This document shows positions 1-8,994 of a stretch of 64,000 nucleotides of DNA, piece after piece. The translations under genes and the position numbers were made by a program. Source of the DNA: Nocardioides faecalis (GTDB taxonomy: Bacteria; Actinomycetota; Actinomycetes; Propionibacteriales; Nocardioidaceae); assembly GCF_018388425.1 (NCBI RefSeq), contig NZ_CP074406.1, forward strand, positions 1,736,001 to 1,800,000, read 5' to 3'. The notes under the pieces are model-generated. The model searched no databases, was not told the DNA's origin, and saw only the letters and a program-made list of their open reading frames with translations. The stretch's first letter is position 1; every line of letters begins with the position of its first letter.

Positions 1-2
1 TC

Positions 3-194
3 CTGGTGATGACCGGTCTCAGCGCGATCTTCGACCTGCCGGTCCTGATGTACGTGACGCTGTGGGTGCTGGCCGCCGCCACCGCCTACACCGTGGTGTT
101 CCGGGTGGCGAAGGTCTACCGCCAGGCCCGCAAGCTGGACGCCGCCGACGCCGCTGCCGCGCCGGGGGAGAGCGCCCCCGAGACGCACTCGTGA
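3..194 (+). CDS. C-terminal part of a membrane protein, 5' truncated
   Basis: The reading frame is already open at the left edge, so this is the 3' end of a gene that begins outside the window. The visible part has one hydrophobic stretch (about residues 12-32, from LPVLMYVTLWVLAAATAYTV) followed by a basic segment (RVAKVYRQARK) and an Ala/Glu-rich tail, as in a last transmembrane helix with a cytoplasmic tail. It lies 29 bases before pdxS on the same strand. In actinobacteria this position often follows phospholipid or PIM synthesis genes, but the fragment is too short to identify, so I assign no function. Confidence 0.5.
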   Translation: MVMTGLSAIFDLPVLMYVTLWVLAAATAYTVVFRVAKVYRQARKLDAADAAAAPGESAPETHS

Positions 195-211
195 ACAGCG
201 TTCGGGAGTCC

Positions 212-217
212 TAGACT
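212..217 (+). promoter_or_regulatory. -10 element TAGACT for leaderless pdxS
   Basis: TAGACT lies exactly six bases before the pdxS ATG, so transcription would start at or next to the A of the start codon. No Shine-Dalgarno sequence precedes the ATG. The same spacing recurs at six other starts in the window. No convincing -35 hexamer is visible. Confidence 0.5.
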
Positions 218-223
218 CGCTTC

Positions 224-1114
224 ATGAGCGAGCAGGAGCACGGCACCACCCGGGTCAAGCGCGGCATGGCCGAGATGCTGAAGGGCGGCGTGATCATGGA
301 CGTGGTCACCCCCGAGCAGGCCAAGATCGCCGAGGACGCCGGAGCCGTCGCCGTGATGGCGCTCGAGCGGGTCCCCGCCGACATCCGCGCCCAGGGCGGG
401 GTGTCGCGGATGAGCGACCCCGACATGATCGACGGCATCATCGAGGCCGTCTCGATCCCGGTGATGGCCAAGGCCCGGATCGGCCACTTCGCCGAGGCGC
501 AGGTCCTGCAGGCCCTCGGCGTGGACTACATCGACGAGTCCGAGGTGCTCACCCCGGCCGACTACGCCCACCACATCGACAAGTGGTCCTTCACCGTGCC
601 GTTCGTGTGTGGCGCCACCAACCTCGGCGAGGCGCTGCGTCGGATCACCGAGGGCGCGGCGATGATCCGCTCCAAGGGCGAGGCCGGCACCGGCGACGTG
701 TCCAACGCGGTGACCCACATGCGCACCATCCGCACCGAGCTGCGCCGCCTCAGCGTGCTCTCCGACGACGAGCTGTACGTCGCCGCGAAGGAGCTCCAGG
801 CGCCGTACGACCTGGTCGTGGAGGTGGCGCGCAGCGGCAAGCTGCCGGTCGTGCTGTTCACCGCCGGCGGCATCGCCACCCCGGCGGACGCCGCGATGAT
901 GATGCAGCTCGGCGCCGAGGGCGTCTTCGTGGGCTCGGGCATCTTCAAGTCCGGCAACCCCGCCCAGCGGGCCGAGGCGATCGTCAAGGCGACCACCTTC
1001 TTCGACGACGCCGACGTGGTCGCGAAGGTCTCGCGCGGCCTGGGTGAGGCGATGGTCGGGATCAACGTCGACGAGATCCCGCAGCCGCACCGTCTCGCCG
1101 AACGTGGCTGGTAG
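224..1114 (+). CDS. pdxS: Pyridoxal 5'-phosphate synthase, lyase subunit PdxS
   Basis: This 296-residue TIM-barrel enzyme makes pyridoxal 5'-phosphate from ribose 5-phosphate, glyceraldehyde 3-phosphate and ammonia supplied by PdxT. The sequence has the family landmarks in order: [20 protein letters not shown] near residue 21, the imine-forming lysine near residue 83 ([10 protein letters not shown]), and the second lysine near 151 followed by the phosphate-binding GEAGTGD loop. Length is normal for the family. The gene overlaps pdxT by 11 bases, fitting a co-expressed synthase and glutaminase pair. The ATG is supported by the -10 element six bases upstream. Confidence 0.97.
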   Translation: MSEQEHGTTRVKRGMAEMLKGGVIMDVVTPEQAKIAEDAGAVAVMALERVPADIRAQGGVSRMSDPDMIDGIIEAVSIPVMAKARIGHFAEAQVLQALGVDYIDESEVLTPADYAHHIDKWSFTVPFVCGATNLGEALRRITEGAAMIRSKGEAGTGDVSNAVTHMRTIRTELRRLSVLSDDELYVAAKELQAPYDLVVEVARSGKLPVVLFTAGGIATPADAAMMMQLGAEGVFVGSGIFKSGNPAQRAEAIVKATTFFDDADVVAKVSRGLGEAMVGINVDEIPQPHRLAERGW

Positions 1115-1691
1115 CCGCCCCACCGTCGGCGTCTTCGCGCTGCAGGGCGACGTCCGCGAGCACCTGCACACTCTCGCCGCGCTCGGCGCGACCGCGATCG
1201 CGGTACGACGGCCCGCCGAGCTCGAGGACTGCGACGCCCTCGTCCTGCCGGGCGGGGAGTCGACCACCATGGCCAAGCTCGCCCGCACCTTCGACCTGCT
1301 CGAGCCGCTGCGCGAGCGCGTCGCCGGCGGGATGCCGACCTTCGGCACCTGCGCCGGGATGATCCTGCTCGCCGACGAGATCAGCGGCGGCGCCGCCGGC
1401 CAGGAGACCATCGGTGGGCTCGACGTCACCGTGCGCCGCAACGCCTTCGGCCGCCAGGTCGACTCGTTCGAGGCGGCCCTTCCCTTCGCGGGTCTGGAGG
1501 AGCCGGTGCACGCCGTCTTCATCCGGGCGCCCTGGGTCGAGCGGGCGGGGGAGGGCGTCGAGGTGCTCGCCACCGCGCACGACCACCCGGTCGCCGTACG
1601 ACAGGGGCACCTGATGGCGACGTCGTTCCATCCCGAGGTCGACGGGGACGGGCGGGTGCACCGGATCTTCGTCGAGCTGCTCGGGCGATAG
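1104..1691 (+). CDS. pdxT: Pyridoxal 5'-phosphate synthase, glutaminase subunit PdxT
   Basis: PdxT releases ammonia from glutamine and channels it to PdxS. I chose the GTG at 1104 inside the end of pdxS because it gives the usual N-terminus ([20 protein letters not shown]) and a 195-residue protein of normal length. Visible motifs are the GGESTTM loop near residue 50, the nucleophile Cys83 in GTCAGM, and the catalytic His176 and Glu178 in SFHPEVDGD. The overlap with pdxS suggests translational coupling. An upstream in-frame start at 1044 would add a non-conserved, Arg/Ser-rich shadow of pdxS. Confidence 0.95.
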   Translation: MAGSRPTVGVFALQGDVREHLHTLAALGATAIAVRRPAELEDCDALVLPGGESTTMAKLARTFDLLEPLRERVAGGMPTFGTCAGMILLADEISGGAAGQETIGGLDVTVRRNAFGRQVDSFEAALPFAGLEEPVHAVFIRAPWVERAGEGVEVLATAHDHPVAVRQGHLMATSFHPEVDGDGRVHRIFVELLGR

Positions 1692-1758
1692 ACTTCCTCG
1701 TTGTCCGCGTTGCGGAGCCGTCGCCGAATGATCGCCTAAGGGAACGGAAGAGGTACTG

Positions 1759-2535
1759 ATGTCGGGCCACTCCAAGTGGGCAACCACGAAGCACAAGAAG
1801 GCGGCGATCGACGCCAAGCGCGGCAAGCTCTTCGCCAAGCTGATCAAGAACATCGAGATCGCGGCGAAGATGGGCGGCCCCGACCCTTCCGGCAACCCCA
1901 CGCTGTACGACGCCATCCAGAAGGCGAAGAAGCAGTCGGTGCCCAACAAGAACATCGACTCCGCGGTCAAGCGCGGCGGTGGCCTCGAGGGTGGCGGCGT
2001 CGACTACGAGACGATCATGTACGAGGTCTACGGCCCCCAGGGCGTCGCCCTGCTGGTGGAGTGCCTCACCGACAACCGCAACCGGGCCGCGATGGAGGTC
2101 CGCACCGCGGTCACCCGCAACGGCGGCACCATGGCCGACCCCGGCTCGGTCTCCCGGCTGTTCAACCGCAAGGGCGTCGTGGTGGTGCCGAAGACGCAGG
2201 AGGACAAGGAGGTCTCCGAGGACGACGTCCTGGAGGCCACGCTCGACGCGGGCGCCGAGGAGGTCAAGGACCTCGGTGACACCTTCGAGGTGCAGTCCGA
2301 GGCCTCCGACGTGGTCGCCGTGCGCACCGCGCTGCAGGACGCCGGCATCGACTACGACTCCGCCGAGGTCCAGTTCGTCGCCACGCTCGACATCCCGGTC
2401 GCCGACCCCGAGGCGGCCGGCAAGGTGTTCCGCCTCGTCGACGCCGTGGACGACCTCGACGACGTGCAGAACGTCTTCGTCAACGCCGACATCGCCGACG
2501 AGGTCCTCGAGGCGCTCGAGGCGCTCGACGCCTGA
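1759..2535 (+). CDS. YebC/PmpR-family protein
   Basis: This 258-residue protein belongs to the YebC/TACO1 family, annotated as transcriptional regulators and in more recent work linked to translation of proline-rich stretches. The N-terminus [20 protein letters not shown] and the [14 protein letters not shown] segment are strongly diagnostic. The C-terminus is acidic ([15 protein letters not shown]), as is usual. A purine-rich GGAAGAGG lies nine bases before the ATG. YebC directly upstream of ruvC is a widely conserved arrangement. The precise role in this organism cannot be read from sequence. Confidence 0.95.
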   Translation: MSGHSKWATTKHKKAAIDAKRGKLFAKLIKNIEIAAKMGGPDPSGNPTLYDAIQKAKKQSVPNKNIDSAVKRGGGLEGGGVDYETIMYEVYGPQGVALLVECLTDNRNRAAMEVRTAVTRNGGTMADPGSVSRLFNRKGVVVVPKTQEDKEVSEDDVLEATLDAGAEEVKDLGDTFEVQSEASDVVAVRTALQDAGIDYDSAEVQFVATLDIPVADPEAAGKVFRLVDAVDDLDDVQNVFVNADIADEVLEALEALDA

Positions 2536-2590
2536 TCGCGGAGCCGGGCGTGTCCTCACCGCCACGCCCGGTGCCGCCCGATAGCGTGTG

Positions 2591-2608
2591 TCCGAACATC
2601 TGTTCGGA
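2591..2608. promoter_or_regulatory. LexA operator (SOS box) upstream of ruvC
   Basis: The 18 bases read TCCGAACATCTGTTCGGA, with 7-base arms that are perfect inverted repeats around a 4-base centre. This contains CGAAC-N4-GTTCG, the Gram-positive/actinobacterial LexA box. A TAGCGT hexamer at 2582-2587 could be the -10 element, placing the box over the transcription start, an ideal position for repression. ruvC-type genes are known SOS members in mycobacteria, which agrees with this site. Confidence 0.85.
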
Positions 2609-2623
2609 CGAGAGGTGAGGGCC

Positions 2624-3205
2624 TTGCGCGTGCTCGGGATCGACCCGGGGCTGACCCGCTGCGGCATGGGCGTGGTCGAGGGCAGCATCGGCCGTCCGCT
2701 CGGCCTGGTCGACGTCGGCGTGGTCCGGACCTCCGCCGGGATCCCGGTGCCCGAGCGTCTGGTCACCATCGAGCGTGGTGTGGACGCCTGGCTCGACGAG
2801 CACACCCCGGACGCGGTCGCGATCGAGCGGATCTTCGCCCGCTCCGACGTCAGCACGATCATGGGCACCGCGCAGGCCGCCGGCATCGCGATGGTGTGCG
2901 CCGCTCGCCGCGGGCTCCCCGTCGCCCTGCACACGCCGAGCGAGGTGAAGGCGGCGGTCTCGGGCAACGGCCGCGCCGACAAGGCCCAGGTCGGGGCGAT
3001 GGTGACCCGGATCCTGCGCCTGGACGCCATGCCCAAGCCTGCTGACGCCGCCGACGCCCTGGCGCTGGCCATCACCCACATCTGGCGGGGCGGCAGCCAG
3101 TCCCGGATCGAGGCCGCCCTCGCCGCGTCCCGCACCACACCCGCCCGCACCACATCAGCCCGGACATCCGTCCGCACACCCGTCCGCCGAGGAGGAGCCC
3201 GATGA
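2624..3205 (+). CDS. ruvC: Crossover junction endodeoxyribonuclease RuvC
   Basis: RuvC resolves Holliday junctions made during recombinational repair, acting with RuvAB. The TTG at 2624 starts the protein at [14 protein letters not shown], the canonical N-terminus, and gives 193 residues, close to mycobacterial RuvC. A strong purine run (GAGAGGTGAGG) precedes it. Starting upstream at 2588 would put the LexA operator inside the coding region. Catalytic acidic residues are visible: Asp7 (GIDPG), Glu68 (AIER), and two aspartates in [12 protein letters not shown] near residues 140-143. The stop overlaps the ruvA ATG, so ruvCAB is one SOS-controlled operon. A GTG at 2615 is an alternative start. 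Confidence 0.94.
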   Translation: MRVLGIDPGLTRCGMGVVEGSIGRPLGLVDVGVVRTSAGIPVPERLVTIERGVDAWLDEHTPDAVAIERIFARSDVSTIMGTAQAAGIAMVCAARRGLPVALHTPSEVKAAVSGNGRADKAQVGAMVTRILRLDAMPKPADAADALALAITHIWRGGSQSRIEAALAASRTTPARTTSARTSVRTPVRRGGAR

Positions 3206-3804
3206 TCGCGTTCGTGCGTGGGAACGTCGCCGCGACCAGCCTGAGCAGCGCGGTCGTCGACGTCGGCGGCATCGGTTTCGAGCTGATGTGCACGCCGGGC
3301 ACCCTGGCCCGGCTGCGCACCGGCACGGTGGCGACGCTGCCGACCTCGATGGTGGTGCGCGAGGACTCGATGACCCTCTACGGCTTCGCCGACGAGGAGG
3401 AGAAGGTCGTCTTCGAGCTCGTGCAGACCGCCTCCGGCGTAGGCCCGAAGGTGGCGCAGGCGATCATCGCGGTGCTCTCCCCGGACGGGGTGCGCACGGC
3501 GATCCTCAACGAGGACGTCAAGACGCTGACCAAGGTGCCCGGCATCGGGCAGAAGGGCGCGCAGCGGATCATCCTCGAGCTCAAGGACCGCATCGGCGCC
3601 CCCACCGGCACCGGCGGCGCCGCCGCGACGCCCGCCGCTGCCGCCTGGCGCGAGCAGGTCCACCAGGGTCTCGTCGGTCTCGGCTACAGCGCCCGGGACG
3701 CGGAGAAGGCGGTCGAGGCGGTCGCCGACGAGGCCGGTACGACGACCAGCCCCGACGTCGGCGCGCTGCTGCGCTCCGCCCTGCGCTCGCTGTCGAAGGC
3801 CTGA
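3202..3804 (+). CDS. ruvA: Holliday junction DNA helicase subunit RuvA
   Basis: RuvA binds the four-way junction and loads the RuvB motor. The 200-residue protein has an N-terminal OB-fold part ([13 protein letters not shown]), two helix-hairpin-helix motifs ([12 protein letters not shown] near residue 76 and [12 protein letters not shown] near 112), and a C-terminal RuvB-binding domain ([20 protein letters not shown]). An Ala/Thr/Gly-rich linker separates the last domain, as usual. The ATG overlaps the ruvC stop by four bases, and ruvB follows after eight bases. Confidence 0.97.
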   Translation: MIAFVRGNVAATSLSSAVVDVGGIGFELMCTPGTLARLRTGTVATLPTSMVVREDSMTLYGFADEEEKVVFELVQTASGVGPKVAQAIIAVLSPDGVRTAILNEDVKTLTKVPGIGQKGAQRIILELKDRIGAPTGTGGAAATPAAAAWREQVHQGLVGLGYSARDAEKAVEAVADEAGTTTSPDVGALLRSALRSLSKA

Positions 3805-3812
3805 GGCAGGAC

Positions 3813-4892
3813 GTGGCGTTCCACGAGGACGAGCTCGCCGCAGCCGAGGACACCCATTTCCGTTCGCTGACGGCGGCGGAGGCCGACGGCGACGAGCGGG
3901 CGGTCGAGGCGGCGCTGCGCCCCCGCAGCCTGGACGAGGTGGTCGGGCAGTCCCGGGTGCGCGACCAGCTCGGCCTGGTGCTGGAGGCGGCCCGCCAACG
4001 CGGCCGGGCACCCGACCACGTGCTGCTGTCGGGGCCGCCGGGCCTGGGCAAGACCACCCTGGCCATGATCATCTCGCACGAGATGAACGCCCCGCTGCGC
4101 ATCACCAGCGGTCCCGCGATCACGCACGCCGGCGACCTGGCCGCGATCCTGTCGGGGATGAACGAGGGCGAGGTGCTCTTCGTCGACGAGATCCACCGGA
4201 TGTCGCGGCCCGCCGAGGAGATGCTCTACATGGCGATGGAGGACTTCCGGGTCGACGTCGTCATCGGCAAGGGCCCCGGCGCCACGGCGATCCCGCTGGA
4301 GATCCCTCCCTTCACGCTTGTCGGAGCCACCACCCGCGCCGGCCTGCTGCCCGGCCCGCTGCGGGACAGGTTCGGGTTCACCGCCCACCTGGAGTTCTAC
4401 GAGCCCGACGAGCTCGAGCTGATCGTGCGCCGCTCGGCCGGCCTGCTGGGCGTGGACCTCGGCCCGGGCGGTGCCGCCGAGATCGCCGGCCGCTCGCGCG
4501 GCACCCCGCGCATCGCCAACCGGCTGCTGCGCCGGGTGCGCGACTACGCCCAGGTGCGCGCCGACGGGCTGGTGACCCGCCCGGTCGCGCAGGCCGCGCT
4601 CGACCTCTACGAGGTCGACGAGCTGGGCCTGGACCGGCTGGACCGCGCCGTGCTCGACGTGCTGTGCCGCCGCTTCGGCGGGGGACCGGTGGGTGTGTCC
4701 ACCCTCGCGGTGGCCGTCGGCGAGGAGCGGGAGACCGTCGAGGAGGTCGCCGAGCCGTTCCTGGTCCGCAACGGCTTCCTGGCCCGCACCCCGCGGGGCC
4801 GGATCGCCACCCCCGCGGCGTGGGCGCACCTCGGTCTGACTCCGCCCCGGCAGCTGCCGGGAGCGACAGACGTCACCCTTTTCGAGGCCTGA
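3813..4892 (+). CDS. ruvB: Holliday junction branch migration ATPase RuvB
   Basis: RuvB is the AAA+ hexameric motor that drives branch migration. I start it at GTG 3813, eight bases after ruvA and preceded by GGCAGG, giving 359 residues. Motifs in order are Walker A (GPPGLGKTT, near residues 74-82), Walker B ([10 protein letters not shown]), sensor 1 (GATTRAGLL), the arginine finger region (GPLRDRFG), and a C-terminal winged helix ending in [17 protein letters not shown]. The N-terminal extension of about 35 residues before the conserved [12 protein letters not shown] is typical of actinobacteria. Confidence 0.97.
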   Translation: MAFHEDELAAAEDTHFRSLTAAEADGDERAVEAALRPRSLDEVVGQSRVRDQLGLVLEAARQRGRAPDHVLLSGPPGLGKTTLAMIISHEMNAPLRITSGPAITHAGDLAAILSGMNEGEVLFVDEIHRMSRPAEEMLYMAMEDFRVDVVIGKGPGATAIPLEIPPFTLVGATTRAGLLPGPLRDRFGFTAHLEFYEPDELELIVRRSAGLLGVDLGPGGAAEIAGRSRGTPRIANRLLRRVRDYAQVRADGLVTRPVAQAALDLYEVDELGLDRLDRAVLDVLCRRFGGGPVGVSTLAVAVGEERETVEEVAEPFLVRNGFLARTPRGRIATPAAWAHLGLTPPRQLPGATDVTLFEA

Positions 4893-4954
4893 CTCCACCC
4901 CACGCGACCCGCGGCGAAGGTGCCGCCGATCACGGTCTGGTGGGGTTGCGTCGC

Positions 4955-4960
4955 TACACT
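4955..4960 (+). promoter_or_regulatory. Possible -10 element upstream of yajC
   Basis: The 132-base gap after ruvB contains TACACT here, about 65 bases before the yajC start. It resembles an actinobacterial -10 hexamer, but I see no good -35 partner, so this is tentative. A transcription start just downstream would give a leader of roughly 58 bases. Nothing else in the gap is recognisable. Confidence 0.3.
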
Positions 4961-5024
4961 TGCCCGTCGGCCCGCCGTACCCAACTGAGGCGGGGTCATA
5001 CGTCATGCGCTGAGAGGTTGATCG

Positions 5025-5381
5025 GTGGAGGAACTCGTCCCCTGGCTGTGGATCGTCGCGATCGCGTTGGTCTTCTGGCTGTTGATCATCCGCCCTGCGT
5101 CGCGACGCCAGAAGCAGATGCTCGAGCTGCAGAACGCCCTCGCCGTCGGTGACGACGTCATGCTGACCTCGGGCATCCTCGCCACCATCGTCGGCACCAC
5201 CGACGACCACCTCGAGGTCGAGATCGCCCCCGGCGTGGTCATCCGCGTGGTCCGCGGTGCCGTCGGCTCGGTGCGCCGCGACGAGGACGTGGAGGCCGCC
5301 GAGGTCGATGACGCCGCCGACGCGGACGTCGCCGACGAGGCCGGCGAGCCCGGTACCCGCCCCGACAACGAGGAGCGCTGA
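5025..5381 (+). CDS. yajC: Preprotein translocase accessory subunit YajC
   Basis: YajC is a small membrane partner of SecDF in protein export. The 118-residue protein has one N-terminal transmembrane helix (about residues 5-22, LVPWLWIVAIALVFWLLIIR), then the conserved RPASRRQKQMLELQ stretch and a DDVMLTSGILATIVG beta-rich part. The C-terminus is an Asp/Glu/Ala tail of low complexity. GTG is the start. Two bases separate its stop from secD, so yajC-secD-secF form an operon. Confidence 0.95.
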   Translation: MEELVPWLWIVAIALVFWLLIIRPASRRQKQMLELQNALAVGDDVMLTSGILATIVGTTDDHLEVEIAPGVVIRVVRGAVGSVRRDEDVEAAEVDDAADADVADEAGEPGTRPDNEER

Positions 5382-5383
5382 GC

Positions 5384-7144
5384 ATGGCGGCTCGCCGTCC
5401 GCGCCCCGGGCGCACCCTGATCATCTTCTTCCTCGGCCTGGCGATCTGCTACGGCCTGGTCGCGCTGACCGGCACGTGGAAGCCGACCCTGGGTCTCGAC
5501 CTGCAGGGCGGCACCCGGATCACCCTGACCGCCGAGAAGGCGCCGAGCTCGGAGAACCTGGAGGAGGCGCGCCGGATCATCGACCAGCGCGTCAACGGCT
5601 CCGGTGTCGCCGAGGCGGCCGTGGCGACCCAGGGCGGTCGCAGCATCGTCGTGGAGGTGCCCGGCAAGAACACCAACCGGGCCGAGCTCGAGGAGACCGT
5701 CAAGCGGCAGGCGCAGCTCCGGTTCCGCCTGGTCGCCTGCTCCGAGAACAACCCCAACGGCCCCTGCGCCACCGCCGGCGGCGGTCTGCCGGGCGGCCTC
5801 GAGGGTCTCGGCCGGGCGCCGCTCAACCTCGCTGCGCCCGGCGACGAGCCCAGCGACGACGCCAGCGCCCCCGCTGGCGAGGCCAGCGACCAGCCCACGG
5901 ACCAGCCCGCCGAGAGCGGTGCGCCGACCGCTGAGAACCCGGCGGGCAAGGGCAAGGCGTGGACCGTCCAGGAGGCGATCGACTGGACGCGCGCCCCGGA
6001 CCCGGCCGCCATCGCGTCGTACAACGAGCACACCTGCGGCGAGGACGGCGTGCTGCTCGACGCCAACGGCCAGCCGGCCGACCTGCCCGACGACCCGGAC
6101 GCGCCGCTGGTGGCCTGCTCGAAGCCGGAGAAGGACGAGCCGGTCATCAAGTACCTGCTCAGCCCCTCGGTCGTCGAGGGCACCGAGCTCGACGACGCCA
6201 GCGCGACGACCCCGCAGAACAGCGTCGGCTGGGTCGTGGCCATCGAGATGGGCAACGACAAGAAGAGGGCCCGGCCGAAGGGTTCCCCCGGCGCCTCCGA
6301 CGACTTCGAGGCCGTCTCGCGTGCCTTCGCCGGCACCGAGGAGCAGTTCGCCGTCGTCCTGGACGGCCAGGTGCTCACCGCCCCGGTGATGAACGCCGTC
6401 ATCACCGACGGCCGCTCGCAGATCGAGGGCAACTTCACCGAGCAGTCGGCCCTCGACCTCGCCAACAGCCTGAAGTTCGGTGCGCTGCCGATCGCCTTCG
6501 ACGACGAGCAGACCTCGGTCGAGGAGATCGGCCCGTCGCTGGCCGGCAACCAGCTCACCGCCGGCCTCACCGCGGGCGGCATCGGCCTCGGCCTGGTGAT
6601 GCTCTACTGCCTGCTCTACTACCGCGGGCTCGGCCTCGTGGTGGTCAGCTCGCTGGCCGTGGCCGCTGCCGTGACCTACGCGATGGTGCTGCTGCTCAGC
6701 GAGACCGCCGGGTTCACGCTCACCCTGCCCGGCATCGCCGGGTTGATCATCGCGGTGGGTGTCACCGCCGACTCCTTCATCATCTTCTTCGAACGCATCC
6801 GGGACGAGATGCGTGAGGGCAAGTCGATGCGGGTCGCGGTGGAGACCGGCTGGGCCCGTGCCCGGGTCACCCGGGTCGCCGCGAACACCGTGCAGCTCCT
6901 CTCCGCAGTGATCCTGTACTTCTTCGCCACCGGCGCGGTGAAGGGCTTCGGCTTCGCGCTCGGCCTGACCACCCTCATCGACCTCGCGGTGCTGTTCTGG
7001 TTCACCAAGCCGATGGTGTCCTGGCTGGCCCAGTTCCGCTTCTTCAACTCCGGGCACAAGCTGTCCGGCCTCAGCAAGGAGACGCTGGGCATGGACGTCC
7101 CCAAGCGCACCGAGCGCCCCGCCACCGTCGGAGGAGGTGCCTGA
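5384..7144 (+). CDS. secD: Protein translocase subunit SecD
   Basis: SecD is an RND-family membrane protein that uses the proton gradient to help finish export through SecYEG. It has an N-terminal transmembrane segment (TLIIFFLGLAICYGLVALTG), the conserved GLDLQGGTRITL element near residue 38, a large external P1 domain and five C-terminal membrane helices with GVTADSFIIFFERIRDE. At 586 residues it carries a low-complexity Asp/Ser/Pro/Ala insertion (about residues 150-195) within the external region. The stop overlaps the secF ATG by one base. Confidence 0.96.
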   Translation: MAARRPRPGRTLIIFFLGLAICYGLVALTGTWKPTLGLDLQGGTRITLTAEKAPSSENLEEARRIIDQRVNGSGVAEAAVATQGGRSIVVEVPGKNTNRAELEETVKRQAQLRFRLVACSENNPNGPCATAGGGLPGGLEGLGRAPLNLAAPGDEPSDDASAPAGEASDQPTDQPAESGAPTAENPAGKGKAWTVQEAIDWTRAPDPAAIASYNEHTCGEDGVLLDANGQPADLPDDPDAPLVACSKPEKDEPVIKYLLSPSVVEGTELDDASATTPQNSVGWVVAIEMGNDKKRARPKGSPGASDDFEAVSRAFAGTEEQFAVVLDGQVLTAPVMNAVITDGRSQIEGNFTEQSALDLANSLKFGALPIAFDDEQTSVEEIGPSLAGNQLTAGLTAGGIGLGLVMLYCLLYYRGLGLVVVSSLAVAAAVTYAMVLLLSETAGFTLTLPGIAGLIIAVGVTADSFIIFFERIRDEMREGKSMRVAVETGWARARVTRVAANTVQLLSAVILYFFATGAVKGFGFALGLTTLIDLAVLFWFTKPMVSWLAQFRFFNSGHKLSGLSKETLGMDVPKRTERPATVGGGA

Positions 7145-8409
7145 TGGGCAAGATGTCCCGCCTGGGCAACGACCTGTACCAGGGCGACAAGTCCTTCGAC
7201 TTCGTCTCCAAGACCTGGCGTTGGTACGTGATCTCGCTGGTCCTCGTCGGTGCGGCGATGCTCACGCTCTACCTCAAGCCGCTCAACATGGGTGTGGAGT
7301 TCGTCGGCGGCACGACGTACTCCATCCCGGTCGGCCAGGGCAACGCGACCCAGGACAAGGCCGACGAGCTGCGTGACAAGGTCGGCGAGGCCGGCATCGA
7401 GAACGCGGAGAACCCGGTGGTCACCACCGAGGGCAACGCGACGCTCACGCTGCAGGTGGAGAACCTCACCGAGGAGCAGCGCAACGAGCTCTCGCAGGTC
7501 GTCCAGGAGCAGTTCCCCGACGTCACCGACAACGAGATCTCCAAGACCGACATCGGCCCGAGCTGGGGTGCGGAGGTCGCCAAGAAGGCGCTGCTCGGCA
7601 TCGCCCTGTTCCTGGTCGCCGTCGTGATCTTCATCTGGGCCTACTTCCGCGAGTGGCGGATGTCGGTGGCCGCGCTGCTGGCGCTGTTCCACGACATCGC
7701 GCTCACCGTCGGCATCTACGCCCTGTCCGGGTTCCAGGTGACCCCGGCGGCCGTCACCGGCCTGCTCGCGATCCTCGGGTTCTCCCTCTACGACACCGTG
7801 GTGGTGTTCGACAAGGTGAAGGAGAACACCACGGTCCTGCGCAAGAGCACCCAGACGTACGCCGAGGCGGCGAACCTCGCGGTGAACCAGACCCTGGTGC
7901 GCTCGATCAACACCTCGATCGTCGCGCTCATCCCGCTCGGCGCGATCCTCTACGTGACCGCCGTGCAGCTCGGCGCCAGCTCGCTGCAGGACCTGGCCCT
8001 GGCGCAGTTCGTCGGCATGGCGGTGGGCGTGTACTCCTCGGTCATGCTCGCGCCGCGGATCCTGGTGCAGATGAAGATGCGCGAGTCCGAGACCCAGCTC
8101 CAGGCGCGTCGTGCGCGGGCCAAGAAGCGGGCTCTGGCCGACCGGTACGCCATGGTCCCGGCCGCCGTGGACGAGTCCCCGGTCGGTCCGGTGGTGGACT
8201 TCGAGGACGCCGCGGAGCTGCAGGAGCTCGAGGACGGCGACGACGACGCCGAGTACGAAGACGTGCCGTCGCGTCGCGCCGGCACGCCCAACACGGATGC
8301 GCTCGGCAAGGGGCGGGTGCTGCCGGCCAGCTCCCGTCCGGTCGCCGAGCGCGGCTCGGGCCGGGCGCAGCCGGTGCGTCAGCCGCGCTCCAAGCGCGGC
8401 AAGAAGTGA
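7144..8409 (+). CDS. secF: Protein translocase subunit SecF
   Basis: SecF pairs with SecD. The 421-residue protein has a first membrane helix near residue 28 (WRWYVISLVLVGAAMLTLYL), the conserved GVEFVGGTTYSI motif, a short external domain and the C-terminal five-helix bundle with GFSLYDTVVVFDKVKEN. Residues from about 320 onward form a cytoplasmic tail that is first acidic (EDGDDDAEYED) and then basic (RSKRGKK), longer than in many bacteria and probably disordered. Confidence 0.96.
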   Translation: MGKMSRLGNDLYQGDKSFDFVSKTWRWYVISLVLVGAAMLTLYLKPLNMGVEFVGGTTYSIPVGQGNATQDKADELRDKVGEAGIENAENPVVTTEGNATLTLQVENLTEEQRNELSQVVQEQFPDVTDNEISKTDIGPSWGAEVAKKALLGIALFLVAVVIFIWAYFREWRMSVAALLALFHDIALTVGIYALSGFQVTPAAVTGLLAILGFSLYDTVVVFDKVKENTTVLRKSTQTYAEAANLAVNQTLVRSINTSIVALIPLGAILYVTAVQLGASSLQDLALAQFVGMAVGVYSSVMLAPRILVQMKMRESETQLQARRARAKKRALADRYAMVPAAVDESPVGPVVDFEDAAELQELEDGDDDAEYEDVPSRRAGTPNTDALGKGRVLPASSRPVAERGSGRAQPVRQPRSKRGKK

Positions 8410-8414
8410 CCGTC

Positions 8415-8975
8415 ATGTCGTCTCGCGTCGACGCGTTGAGCCGCGCCAGCGAGGCGCTGCAGCGCCTGGTCCGCGACATCCCCGACTTCCCCGAGCCGGG
8501 GGTGGTGTTCAAGGACATCACCCCGCTGCTCGCCGACCCCGACGGCTTCGCCGCCGTCGTGGAGGGGCTGGCGCAGGCCGGGCGGGACGCCGACGGTGCG
8601 GTCGTGGTGGACAAGGTCGTCGGCATGGAGGCTCGTGGCTTCATCCTCGCCGCCCCCGTCGCGCTGGCGCTCGGCGTCGGCTTCGTGCCCGTCCGCAAGG
8701 CGGGCAAGCTGCCGCACGACACCCACCAGGCCACCTACGACCTGGAGTACGGCTCGGCCGTCATCGAGCTGCACCGCGACAGCCTGCAGGCCGGGGAGCG
8801 GGTGCTGTTGCTCGACGACGTGCTGGCGACCGGTGGCACCGCCCGTGCCGCCGCCGACCTGGTCGGCCGCTGCGGCGCCGTACCGGTGGGGCTGGCCGTG
8901 CTCATCGAGCTGGGCTTCCTGCCCGGACGCGCCACGGTCGGCGACCTGCCGGTGTCGGCGCTGCTCACCGTGTGA
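8415..8975 (+). CDS. apt: Adenine phosphoribosyltransferase
   Basis: Apt salvages adenine to AMP using PRPP. The 186-residue protein shows RDIPDFPEPGVVFKDITPLL near its N-terminus, the KVVGMEARGFILAAP segment, and the PRPP-binding loop VLLLDDVLATGGTARAA. The ATG at 8415 lies five bases after secF. A GTG at 8406 is in frame, overlaps the secF end and cannot be excluded. Apt between secF and the RelA homologue is a familiar actinobacterial order. Confidence 0.95.
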   Translation: MSSRVDALSRASEALQRLVRDIPDFPEPGVVFKDITPLLADPDGFAAVVEGLAQAGRDADGAVVVDKVVGMEARGFILAAPVALALGVGFVPVRKAGKLPHDTHQATYDLEYGSAVIELHRDSLQAGERVLLLDDVLATGGTARAAADLVGRCGAVPVGLAVLIELGFLPGRATVGDLPVSALLTV

Positions 8976-8982
8976 GTCCCAA

Positions 8983-8988
8983 TAGACT
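8983..8988 (+). promoter_or_regulatory. -10 element TAGACT for leaderless relA
   Basis: TAGACT is six bases before the ATG at 8995, immediately after the apt stop. The position predicts a transcript that starts at the start codon. It would give relA expression independent of the upstream secDF-apt transcript. Confidence 0.5.
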
Positions 8989-8994
8989 GATGGA

